Assembly: GCA_016793325.1 (NCBI GenBank)
Contig: JAEUKI010000031.1
Coordinates: 248,001 to 312,000 of the forward strand
Source of the DNA: Myxococcales bacterium
GTDB lineage: Bacteria; Myxococcota_A; Polyangia; Polyangiales; Ga0077539
DNA length: 64,000 bases
Direction of reading: 5' to 3'
Part shown: positions 16,902 through 24,106 of the stretch, in pieces
Position numbering within the stretch: the first letter of the stretch is position 1
How the letters are laid out: each line of letters starts with the position of its first letter
The notes under the pieces: generated by a model
Databases searched by the model: none
What the model was told of the DNA's origin: nothing
What the model saw: the letters and a program-made list of their open reading frames with translations, nothing else
Made by a program: the position numbers and the translations under genes

Positions 16902-19124
16902 ATGGCTCAGACACAAAGCACACACAGCACGTTCTGCCGGATCTGCGAGGCGCTCTGCGGGCTCGAGGTGGACGTCGAGAAGAACAAGGTCGTCGCGATT
17001 CGACCCAACCCGAAGCACGTCGCGACCAAGGGATTCGCCTGCAAAAAAGGCCTCGAACAGCACCACATGTACGACAGCCCCGACCGCGTGCGCTATCCGC
17101 TCGCGCGTCGTGGGGACAAGTTCGTGCGCGTCTCGTGGGAGGAGGCGCTGAGCGAGATCGGCGCGAAGGTGAAGAAGATCCACGGCGAGCGCGGGGCCAA
17201 CGCGATCGCGATGTACGTGGGGACCGCCGCGGGCTTCAGCGTGCTCCACCCTGTGTTCGCGCAGGGATTCATGACGGGCCTGGGGTCCAAGAGCATGTAC
17301 GCGACGGCGACGCAGGACTGCGCGAACAAGTTCGCGGTCGCGCGGCAGATGTACGGGTTTCCGTTTACGCAGCCGTTTCCCGACGTGCGGCGGACGAAGT
17401 GCTTGATCATCGTGGGCGCAAACCCCGTCGTGTCGAAGTGGAGCTTTCTGCAGGTTCCCAACCCGACGCAGCACTTGAAGGACATCGAGCGCAACGGCGG
17501 TCGCGTGTTCGTCGTCGACCCGCGGCGCACAGAGACGGCGAAGGCGGCGGGTGAACACGTATTCATCCGGCCCGACACCGATCCGTTCTTCTACTTGGGC
17601 TTTCTCAACGAGCTCATCGCGCAAGGGGGCGTCGATCGACGGCGGCTCGACGAGTACGCGACGGGCTTCGACGCGATCGAAGAGCTCGTTCGCGAGTGGA
17701 CGCCCGAGCGCTGCGCGGAGGTCACCAAGATCGACCCCGCGGTCCTGCGGCGCATGGTGAGCGCGTTTCGGACGGCGGACGGCGCGGCGCTCTACGGCTC
17801 GACGGGCATCAACATGGGCTCGAACGGGTCGCTCGCGTTCTGGCTGCAAGAGGTCATCAACGCGGCCTCGGGCAACCTCGATCGCCCAGGCGGAACGCTG
17901 GTCGGACAAGGCGTGATCGACTTCGCGAAGTTCGGCGTCCGCACGGGCACGCTCCTGCGCAACGATCGATCGCGCGTCGGGGACTTCGGCTCGACCAACG
18001 ACGCGTTTCCTGGGGGAATCCTCGCGGACGAGATCCTCACGCCGGGCGACGGACAAGTCCGCGCGCTCTTCGTCACCGGCGGAAATCCGCTGATCACCAT
18101 GCCCAACGCGGGGCGATTGAAGCGCGCGTTCGGGTCGCTCGAGCTGCTCGTGACGGTGGACTTGTTTCGCAACGAGACGGGCGAGCTCGCGCACTACGTG
18201 TTGCCCGCGACGTCGGCGCTCGAGCGGGCGGACCTGCCTTTTATCTTTCCGCTCATGTTGGGGCTGCAAGCGAAGCCGTACTTGCAGGCGACCGAGCCGG
18301 TGGTCGAGCCCGAGGGAGAAGTGCGCGACGAGGCCACGATCTACCTGGATTTGTGCAGGGCGTCGGGCATCAACCTGTTCGGCAGCGCCGTCGCGCAGCG
18401 CGCGTTCGAGGCCCTCGCGTGGAACCACTCCCGCAAGAACCCCGGCCGTCAGCGCGGCCTTCCGCAACAAGCCCTGCTCGACCTCTTGCTCCGCGCGTGC
18501 GGTCAGCGCGGGTACAAATCGCTCTTGTCCGAGCCGAACGGCGTCCTTCGCGAAGACCACGCGCCTGGGTCGTTCTTGCGCAAGAGAGTCTACACGCCGG
18601 ACACGCTCGTGCAGCTCGCGCCGCTGCCGCTGCTCGCGCAGGCGCGGGCGCAGCTCGGGCAGGCTTTCGAGCGAGAGAAGAAAAATGCGCACGCAATCAA
18701 GTTGATCACCAAGCGCTTCGTCACGACGCACAACTCGTGGACGCACAACCACGAGGGCTTCGTTCGCGGCGGGGATTTCGAGCGCAATTTTCTCTACGTG
18801 CACCCCGAGGACGCCGCGCGCTTGGGGCTCGAGTCCGACGCGTTGGCGGACGTGTCGACCGACGTCGCGACGGTGCGCCTCCCGGTGCGATTGTTGAGCG
18901 ACTTGATGCCGGGCACCGTGGCGCTCCCGCACGGGTGGGGACACCAGCACGCCAAGGGGCTGTCCGTGGCGAGCAACACGAAGGGCGTCAACGTGAATCT
19001 CCTCGCGGCGGACGGGCCCGATCGCATCGAGCGCGTCTCGGGCATGGCGCACCTGACGGGCTTCGTCGTCACGATCGAGCCTGCGAAGGGACCGCAAAAC
19101 GAGCAGTCTTGGAGCGGGCTGTGA
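16902..19124 (+). CDS. Molybdopterin-dependent oxidoreductase (formate dehydrogenase/nitrate reductase superfamily)
   Basis: 740-residue Mo-bisPGD enzyme. The N-terminal [4Fe-4S] ligands are C12, C15, C19 and C47 (FCRICEALCG, GFACKKG), followed by PDRVRYPLARRGDKFVRVSWEEAL. ATQDCANK with C140 is the likely Mo ligand, and TGGNPLITMPNAG and TATSALERADLP-type blocks follow. The C-terminal dinucleotide-binding domain has TTHNSWTHN and LPHGWGHQH. There is no TGA-coded selenocysteine. It is not clearly FdhA, NarB or thiosulfate reductase, so the substrate is open. It overlaps glk (GTGA) and lies near the NarM-MobA fusion, whose MobA domain makes the needed cofactor. The start is at the ATG of 16902; a GTG-type upstream start is less likely. 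Confidence 0.88.
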   Translation: MAQTQSTHSTFCRICEALCGLEVDVEKNKVVAIRPNPKHVATKGFACKKGLEQHHMYDSPDRVRYPLARRGDKFVRVSWEEALSEIGAKVKKIHGERGANAIAMYVGTAAGFSVLHPVFAQGFMTGLGSKSMYATATQDCANKFAVARQMYGFPFTQPFPDVRRTKCLIIVGANPVVSKWSFLQVPNPTQHLKDIERNGGRVFVVDPRRTETAKAAGEHVFIRPDTDPFFYLGFLNELIAQGGVDRRRLDEYATGFDAIEELVREWTPERCAEVTKIDPAVLRRMVSAFRTADGAALYGSTGINMGSNGSLAFWLQEVINAASGNLDRPGGTLVGQGVIDFAKFGVRTGTLLRNDRSRVGDFGSTNDAFPGGILADEILTPGDGQVRALFVTGGNPLITMPNAGRLKRAFGSLELLVTVDLFRNETGELAHYVLPATSALERADLPFIFPLMLGLQAKPYLQATEPVVEPEGEVRDEATIYLDLCRASGINLFGSAVAQRAFEALAWNHSRKNPGRQRGLPQQALLDLLLRACGQRGYKSLLSEPNGVLREDHAPGSFLRKRVYTPDTLVQLAPLPLLAQARAQLGQAFEREKKNAHAIKLITKRFVTTHNSWTHNHEGFVRGGDFERNFLYVHPEDAARLGLESDALADVSTDVATVRLPVRLLSDLMPGTVALPHGWGHQHAKGLSVASNTKGVNVNLLAADGPDRIERVSGMAHLTGFVVTIEPAKGPQNEQSWSGL

Positions 19125-20125
19125 GCGACCGCGTCCTCGTCGGCGACATCGGAGGAACGAACTGTCGCTTCGCCCTCTACGAGACAGACGGCGCGACCGC
19201 CTCGATCGAGCGCACGTACAAGAGCCACGATTTCGCGTCGCTCACCGACGCGATCGCGAGGCTCGTTGCGGACACGGGGGCGACCTTCGCGCGCGCGTGC
19301 TTCGCCGTCGCGGGGCCTGTGCGCGCGGGCGTGTGTCGCGCGACGAACATCCCGTGGATCGTCGACGAGCGGGCGCTCGCGGGGGCGCTCGACGGCGCGA
19401 CCGTGAAGGTCATCAATGATTTTGCAGCGCAAACGATGGGCGTCGCGAGCGTGTGCGACGGCGGCGACGCGAGCGGCGAGGCGCTCGTGGCGCTGGTCTC
19501 GGGCGAGCGCGACCCCGAGTCGCCCATCGCCGTGCTCGGCGCGGGAACGGGCCTCGGCGAAGCGATCGCGGCGCGCGCGGCGGATCGATCGTGGGTGGTG
19601 GTTCCGGGCGAGGGCGGGCACGCGGATTTCGCGGCGACCGACGAGCGGCAAGAGCGCGTGCTGCGCGCGATGCGCGCGGCGCTCGGGACGCGCGTGACGT
19701 ACGAGCACGTCGTGTCGGGCCCGGGGCTCGCCAACATTTTTCGCGCGCTCGTCGCGTCGCGGGACGAGCGTTCGCCCGTGCCGTCGCAGGCCGTGCTCGA
19801 CGCGATGAGCCGCGAGGACCCGAGCGCCGTGATCACCCGCGAGGCGCTGTCCGGGGGCGACCCGTACTGCCGCGAGGCGCTCGAAGTGTTTATCGAAGCG
19901 TACGCGCAAGAGGCGGGAAACATCGCGCTCCGCGCGCTCGCGTACGGCGGCGTGTACCTCGCTGGGGGCATCGCGCCAAAGGTCCTCTCGGCGCTGCGCG
20001 ACGGGCGCTTCGAAGCGCGGTTTCGCGACAAGGCTCCGCACCGCGCGGTGATGGCGTCGATGAGCGTGAGTGTCGTGGTCGCGGGCGACCTCGGGCTCAG
20101 GGGAGCTCGCGCGGCGATCGGCTGA
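19121..20125 (+). CDS. glk: Glucokinase
   Basis: Phosphorylates glucose with ATP at the entry of glycolysis. The 334-residue product starts at GTG 19121, overlapping the oxidoreductase stop by four bases. It has the ATP-binding GDIGGTNCRFALY (8-20), the sugar-binding INDFAAQTMG, GAGTGLGEA, and PGEGGHADF with the catalytic and substrate-binding Glu/His. Length and motif order are normal for the Glk (proteobacterial glucokinase) family. The overlap with a Mo-enzyme is unexpected metabolically and may only reflect packing. Its last 29 bases overlap the convergent NarM-MobA gene. Confidence 0.94.
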   Translation: MSDRVLVGDIGGTNCRFALYETDGATASIERTYKSHDFASLTDAIARLVADTGATFARACFAVAGPVRAGVCRATNIPWIVDERALAGALDGATVKVINDFAAQTMGVASVCDGGDASGEALVALVSGERDPESPIAVLGAGTGLGEAIAARAADRSWVVVPGEGGHADFAATDERQERVLRAMRAALGTRVTYEHVVSGPGLANIFRALVASRDERSPVPSQAVLDAMSREDPSAVITREALSGGDPYCREALEVFIEAYAQEAGNIALRALAYGGVYLAGGIAPKVLSALRDGRFEARFRDKAPHRAVMASMSVSVVVAGDLGLRGARAAIG

Positions 20126-21131
20126 CGTCGTCGGGCGTGTCCCAGTCTTCGAGGGACGCGGACTCGCGATCGGTCAGCGAAAATACAGCACATTCGACGT
20201 CTTCGCGCGAGAGCCACCGTTGAAACGAGCGCTCTCCGCGGTCGTCGCCGCGGGCCTTGGCGAGCCTCGACGGGTGGTACCAAGCGAACAACGGTTGCCA
20301 CTTGCCGCTGGCCTCGTCGCGCGGGGCGAGGACGCCGTGGGTCGAGCTTCCTTCGGCGAGCCTCGCGAGCGTCGGCGCGAGCAGCGAGGGCATGTCGCAG
20401 CCCACCAACACAAAGGGCGCGCTCTCGCGATCGAGCAGGGCGTAGAGGCCTGCCATCGGTCCCTCGGCGCCGTCGCGGTCATCGAGCGTCTCGAGCGCGA
20501 GGCGCGCGTATGCGTCCGCGCGTCCGACGAGGATCACCCTGGTAAATCCCGCGTCGTTTGCGATTCGCACGGTGCGCTCGACGAGCGTCTCGTCGCTCTC
20601 GCGGGCGCGGAGCATGCCTTTGTCCGCGCCGCCCATGCGGGTTCCGTCTCCGCCGACGAGGATGGCGAGGGTGCGCGCGCGGTGGGGATCGGTGAGCTCG
20701 CGCACGAGGGCGACGAAGTTCTCGTCGCGCTTCTTGGGGTCGCTGTACTTCACGAGGCAGTAGCGGGCTTCGTCGTCGAGCGCGCTCCACGGCGCGGGGA
20801 GCGCGAGCCTGTGCTTACGAAGCCGCTCGATCAACGCGTTCGGCGGGCTGCCGATGGCCCAGCGACCGCGGTCGCTCTCGCGCGGGTCGATGGGCTCGAG
20901 CGCGACGTTCGCGCGGGCCGCGAAGTGCTCGAGCGCCGAGCGAAACACGGTGATCTCGTCGTCGGTCTCGACGGGCAAGTGGCAGAGGACCGCGCGTTCG
21001 ACGAAGGGGAGCGCGGCCCATCCTTCGCGAGAGATCTTGAGCCCCGCGAGGTCGAGGCGTCGCCGCGTGGCGAGCGGGATGAGCGAAAGCGTTGCGTGGA
21101 CATCTCCTTCGAACGCGAACATTCGGTACAT
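20097..21131 (-). CDS. NarM-like domain fused to MobA (molybdenum cofactor guanylyltransferase)
   Basis: 344-residue two-domain protein. Residues 1-145 (FAFEGDVHATLSLIPLATRR, LDLAGLKISREGWAALPFVER, then HLPVETDDEI) match the nitrate-reductase-associated (NarM/Nitr_red_assoc) family, needed for nitrate reductase activity in cyanobacteria. Residues 153-344 are MobA: LAILVGGDGTRMGGADKGML is the nucleotide loop, then EGPMAGLYALL and VGCDMPSL. MobA adds GMP to molybdopterin. The two are usually separate genes. The closest Mo-enzyme is the convergent oxidoreductase, so this may be its maturation factor; that is inference. ATG 21129-21131 chosen; ATG 21120-21122 is equally possible. The gene is divergent from the DUF1295 gene. 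Confidence 0.85.
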   Translation of the reverse strand: MYRMFAFEGDVHATLSLIPLATRRRLDLAGLKISREGWAALPFVERAVLCHLPVETDDEITVFRSALEHFAARANVALEPIDPRESDRGRWAIGSPPNALIERLRKHRLALPAPWSALDDEARYCLVKYSDPKKRDENFVALVRELTDPHRARTLAILVGGDGTRMGGADKGMLRARESDETLVERTVRIANDAGFTRVILVGRADAYARLALETLDDRDGAEGPMAGLYALLDRESAPFVLVGCDMPSLLAPTLARLAEGSSTHGVLAPRDEASGKWQPLFAWYHPSRLAKARGDDRGERSFQRWLSREDVECAVFSLTDRESASLEDWDTPDDVSRSPRELP

Positions 21132-21176
21132 GAACTGTTGGTTTACACGGCGGGGGCTCGCGTAGGCTACGGCGCG

Positions 21177-22088
21177 ATGAGCGAAGGAATCGAAGGGCAG
21201 AAACCCAAGCACTCGCGCGGGGCTTCGTTTGTGTGGGTGAGCGCAGCGTACGCGCTCGCGCTCGGCGTGGCCGTCGCGGTGGCGCGCTATTGGGGGTGGA
21301 GCGTTCCGTGGCAGACGGTGCTCGCGGCGGACATCGCGGCGACGGTGGTGGTGTTCGTGTTCTCGCGGGCGCTCGACAACTCGAGCATGTACGACCCGTA
21401 TTGGAGCGTCGTTCCGCCGGTCGTTGCGCTGGCGATTCCGCTGTGTACGCCGTCGAGCGCGCCGAGCGCGCGCGTGTGGCTCGTGATCGCGCTGGTGACG
21501 CTGTGGGGCGCGCGGCTGACGTACAACTGGGCGCGCGGCTGGCCGGGGCTGCACCACGAAGACTGGCGTTACGTCGATCTGCGCACGAAGACGGGGCCTT
21601 TCTATTGGCTCGTGAGCTTCTTCGGGCTGCACTCGATGCCCACGGTGACGGTGTACCTCGGGATGCTCCCGCTGCTCTACGCAGTGGGAACGGGGACCGC
21701 GCCGCTGGGGGTGCTCGACGCGCTCGCGGCGATCGTGACGCTTGGATTCACGGTGATCGAAGCGCTGGCCGACGAGCAGCTCCGCGCGTTTCGGCGCGAG
21801 TGCGAGGCGCGCGGAGAGCGCGGCGTGATCATGGACCGCGGGTTGTGGAAGTACTGCCGCCACCCGAACTACCTCGGCGAGATCGGGTTCTGGTGGGGCG
21901 TGTTCTTGTTCGGGCTCGCGTCGGATCGCGGCGCGCTGTGGACCGGCGTTGGCGCGCTGTGGATCACGGTGATGTTCGTGACGATCTCGATCCCGATGAT
22001 CGACAAGCGCTCGGTCGCGCGGAGGCCGGCGTACGCCGAGCACATGAAGCGCGTCCCAGGGCTGATCCCGAATCCGTTTGTGAAGTGA
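21177..22088 (+). CDS. DUF1295 / steroid 5-alpha-reductase-like membrane protein
   Basis: 303-residue integral membrane protein with about six to seven helices. It has NSSMYDPYWSVVP in the second loop, WGARLTYNWARGW, and near the C-terminus the family block YCRHPNYLGEIGFWWG followed by GLIPNPF. This is the DUF1295 family, related to steroid reductases and isoprenylcysteine methyltransferases. RHPNY contributes to the cofactor site in relatives. Substrate unknown. It starts at ATG 21177, divergent from the NarM-MobA gene with a 45-base gap that must hold both promoters. The palindromic repeat cluster begins 40 bases after its stop. Confidence 0.85.
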   Translation: MSEGIEGQKPKHSRGASFVWVSAAYALALGVAVAVARYWGWSVPWQTVLAADIAATVVVFVFSRALDNSSMYDPYWSVVPPVVALAIPLCTPSSAPSARVWLVIALVTLWGARLTYNWARGWPGLHHEDWRYVDLRTKTGPFYWLVSFFGLHSMPTVTVYLGMLPLLYAVGTGTAPLGVLDALAAIVTLGFTVIEALADEQLRAFRRECEARGERGVIMDRGLWKYCRHPNYLGEIGFWWGVFLFGLASDRGALWTGVGALWITVMFVTISIPMIDKRSVARRPAYAEHMKRVPGLIPNPFVK

Positions 22089-22127
22089 GCAGCGGGCGTC
22101 GCGGCCGCGGCGAGGTGAATCACTTGG

Positions 22128-22194
22128 GCGCCGAGATGAATCTCGGCGCATAAACGCTGCTTCGCAGCGCGCGCCCGCAGAGCCGGTCGCGAGG
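22128..22194. repeat. 67-base intergenic repeat, copy 1
   Basis: First copy of a 67-base unit that starts with the perfect palindrome GCGCCGAGAT-GA-ATCTCGGCGC (22128-22149), then CGCTGC-TTC-GCAGCG, then a GC-rich tail ending in GCGAGG. The second copy starts 92 bases later. It has no ORF of gene character. It belongs with the REP-like palindromes at 22344 and 22387. Confidence 0.85.
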
Positions 22195-22219
22195 GAGCTC
22201 AGCGACGTGAGTCTCGCGA

Positions 22220-22286
22220 GCGCCGAGATGAATCTCGGCGCATGAACGCTGCTTCGCAGCGCGCGCCCGCAGAGCCGGTCGCGAGG
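22220..22286. repeat. 67-base intergenic repeat, copy 2
   Basis: Nearly identical to copy 1 (one visible difference, TGAACGC against TAAACGC after the first palindrome). The 25-base spacer between copies (22195-22219) is not repeated. Together with copy 1 and the two 22-base palindromes it fills the 354-base gap between the DUF1295 gene and the outer-membrane barrel gene. Confidence 0.85.
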
Positions 22287-22343
22287 AGGCTCTTTGCACG
22301 GAGACTCCTCGCGCTCCTGCGCGCGACGCGCAGCGGCGTTCAT

Positions 22344-22365
22344 GCACCGGGATTCATCCCGGTGC
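22344..22365. repeat. 22-base palindrome, copy 1
   Basis: GCACCGGGAT-TC-ATCCCGGTGC, perfect 10-base arms with a two-base centre. It shares the layout (GC arm, central AT/TGAAT core) with the palindromes inside the 67-base repeats, suggesting one REP-like family with two sequence variants. Confidence 0.85.
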
Positions 22366-22386
22366 TCCGTGCTCTGCAGCACCCAT

Positions 22387-22408
22387 GCACCGGGATTCAT
22401 CCCGGTGC
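22387..22408. repeat. 22-base palindrome, copy 2
   Basis: Identical to the palindrome at 22344-22365 and preceded and followed by similar bases (CAT before, TCCG after). It lies 35 bases before the 3' end of the convergent outer-membrane gene and might also serve as its transcription terminator, though no T-run follows. Confidence 0.85.
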
Positions 22409-22442
22409 TCCGCGCCCCCCCTTCGCGCCCCCTACGACACAC

Positions 22443-24026
22443 TCACCAGGGAATTCGCGGCGTAAACGTGAGCTGCGCGTGGATGTCCCACGTGAAGTCG
22501 TTGGTCATGCGGAAGCGGCTGCCCGCCGAGTCGATCACGATGCGGTGCTGCGGGTCGGGGACGCTCGTGCCCTGGCAGCCGCCGCGGTCCGCGGGGTTGT
22601 TCGAGCTCTCGTTGGGGTTGCACGCGTCCGTCGCCGTCATCGCGTGCGAGGTCGTGTAGAGCAGGCTCCCCGAGAGCACGAAGCGAAAGTGACGCGAGGC
22701 TTGAAAATTGAGCCCGAGATACGCGCCGAGCTTCGCGTGCGACTGGACCGACGTCGTTCCGGTGAACCACAGCGCGTTCATCGGGTCGCGCGCCATTTGA
22801 TTGCGGATCGACCACGTCGGCGCGGTGAGGGGCACGGAGTTGCTCGCGCCGAGCGCGTCGAAGAGCGGAGTGTACTCGCGGCCTTGCGAGTGGTACTCGC
22901 CGCGCAGGCGCACATCGATGGCGAAGCGCTGCCAGGTCTCGCGGTTCTCCCAGGGGATGATCTCGGTTCCGACCGTGAGCGCGCCCTTGATCGGGGGGAC
23001 GGTCGAGAGCTGACCAAACGGCTTGTCGCCGCCGTACAAAAACTGCGGGAGCTGCGCGCCGGGGATCTCTGCGAGCGCCTCGAGTCCGAGAAACGGCTCG
23101 AAGAAGCCCGTGCGTCGCGAGATCACGGTCTGCACGAAGAGCCCGTGAACGCCCCGAGAAATTCCAGGCGAACGCGTCGGATCGTTGGCGCGCTCCGCGG
23201 GCGCGTCCGGCGTGGACATCACGCTCGTCGAGTCGGGCGGATCCGTCGGACGCGGCGCGTCGAGGCGCGGGCAGCGGTTGGTTCCACCGGTCGCGGCCTC
23301 GCACGCGGACATGACGGGACCGACGGGGATGCGCCACTCGAAGCGCAAGAGCCACGTGGGCAAGTGCGCGTCGCGCCCTTGATTCAAGATGTTGAAATTG
23401 AGCCCCAACCGCAGCTGATCGATGCCCGAGCGATCCGGCGAGCGAAACGGAAGGTTGAACAGCCGCCCGGGCGTCCCGTCGACCGTGAACCCGTCCGCGA
23501 GCGCGTCCACGCCGCGCCCCGTCGCTTCGAACGACCGCTGATCCGCGAGGATGATCGGCGCCAAGAACGAGATCGACAGGTTGTGCCAGATCGGCAGCTC
23601 GGCCCCGAGGTTGAGCGTGTAGACGCTCTGGAGATAGCGCGCGACGTCGTCGGTCTCCGTCGTTCCGCTGCGGGAGAGATCGGGGTTGCCGGCCATCATG
23701 CCCGACGACAGAGGAGAGCGCTCGCGCACGAGCGTCCCGTTGCGCTGCGTGCGCACGAAGGACAGCGTGAAGCGCGGCCCCCACGTCGTGTGCTCTTCGA
23801 ACGCGTCCGCCACGTCCGTGATGAACGCGTTGTCCGGCGACAGTTGAATGCTTCGATCGTCGGGGTGCGGCGCGACGCTGTTCGAAGCGCTTCCGGCTGA
23901 GCTCGCCGCCGTGGTCGGCGCTGGGCTCGTCGCGCTGGCGTTGTCCGTGCTCTGGCCAAACGCTGCGGCGGGGGCGAGCGCGCACGCGAGCAGGACCGAG
24001 CCCACACAACGGCTGCTTCGAATCAT
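22443..24026 (-). CDS. Outer-membrane beta-barrel protein
   Basis: 527-residue exported protein. The signal peptide is MIRSSRCVGSVLLACALA with cleavage near AFGQ, then a Ser/Ala-rich linker. Long runs of alternating hydrophobic residues follow (FTLSFVRTQRNG, LGLNFNILNQG, WLLRFEWRIPVG, AIDVRLRGEYHSQG, LGAYLGLNFQAS, FRFVLSGSLLYT), and the protein ends in IPW, a terminal aromatic as in barrel proteins. I cannot assign a transport or structural role. An ATG at 24051-24053 would add nine residues before the signal peptide. It is the gene after the PP2C fusion on the same strand (80 bases between). Confidence 0.75.
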   Translation of the reverse strand: MIRSSRCVGSVLLACALAPAAAFGQSTDNASATSPAPTTAASSAGSASNSVAPHPDDRSIQLSPDNAFITDVADAFEEHTTWGPRFTLSFVRTQRNGTLVRERSPLSSGMMAGNPDLSRSGTTETDDVARYLQSVYTLNLGAELPIWHNLSISFLAPIILADQRSFEATGRGVDALADGFTVDGTPGRLFNLPFRSPDRSGIDQLRLGLNFNILNQGRDAHLPTWLLRFEWRIPVGPVMSACEAATGGTNRCPRLDAPRPTDPPDSTSVMSTPDAPAERANDPTRSPGISRGVHGLFVQTVISRRTGFFEPFLGLEALAEIPGAQLPQFLYGGDKPFGQLSTVPPIKGALTVGTEIIPWENRETWQRFAIDVRLRGEYHSQGREYTPLFDALGASNSVPLTAPTWSIRNQMARDPMNALWFTGTTSVQSHAKLGAYLGLNFQASRHFRFVLSGSLLYTTSHAMTATDACNPNESSNNPADRGGCQGTSVPDPQHRIVIDSAGSRFRMTNDFTWDIHAQLTFTPRIPW

Positions 24027-24106
24027 AGAGAGCGTGGTTGGTGTGCTGAACATGACTGGTGCTGCGCGAGCTCGAAGTTGAAGTGAGTGACCGAGCCGGT
24101 CGACGC

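Noticed and set aside
16881..19097. 738-residue minus-strand open frame
   Set aside because: Exactly opposite the molybdopterin oxidoreductase; Arg/Glu/Leu-rich with no motif. The plus-strand frame has full family motifs.
16902..20125. Functional coupling of glucokinase with the Mo-enzyme
   Set aside because: The four-base overlap is real but such overlaps are frequent in this window between unrelated genes, so no shared pathway is claimed.
22128..22286. Possible CRISPR array
   Set aside because: Only two 67-base copies with a 25-base gap; units are palindromic and much longer than CRISPR repeats, and no cas genes are near.
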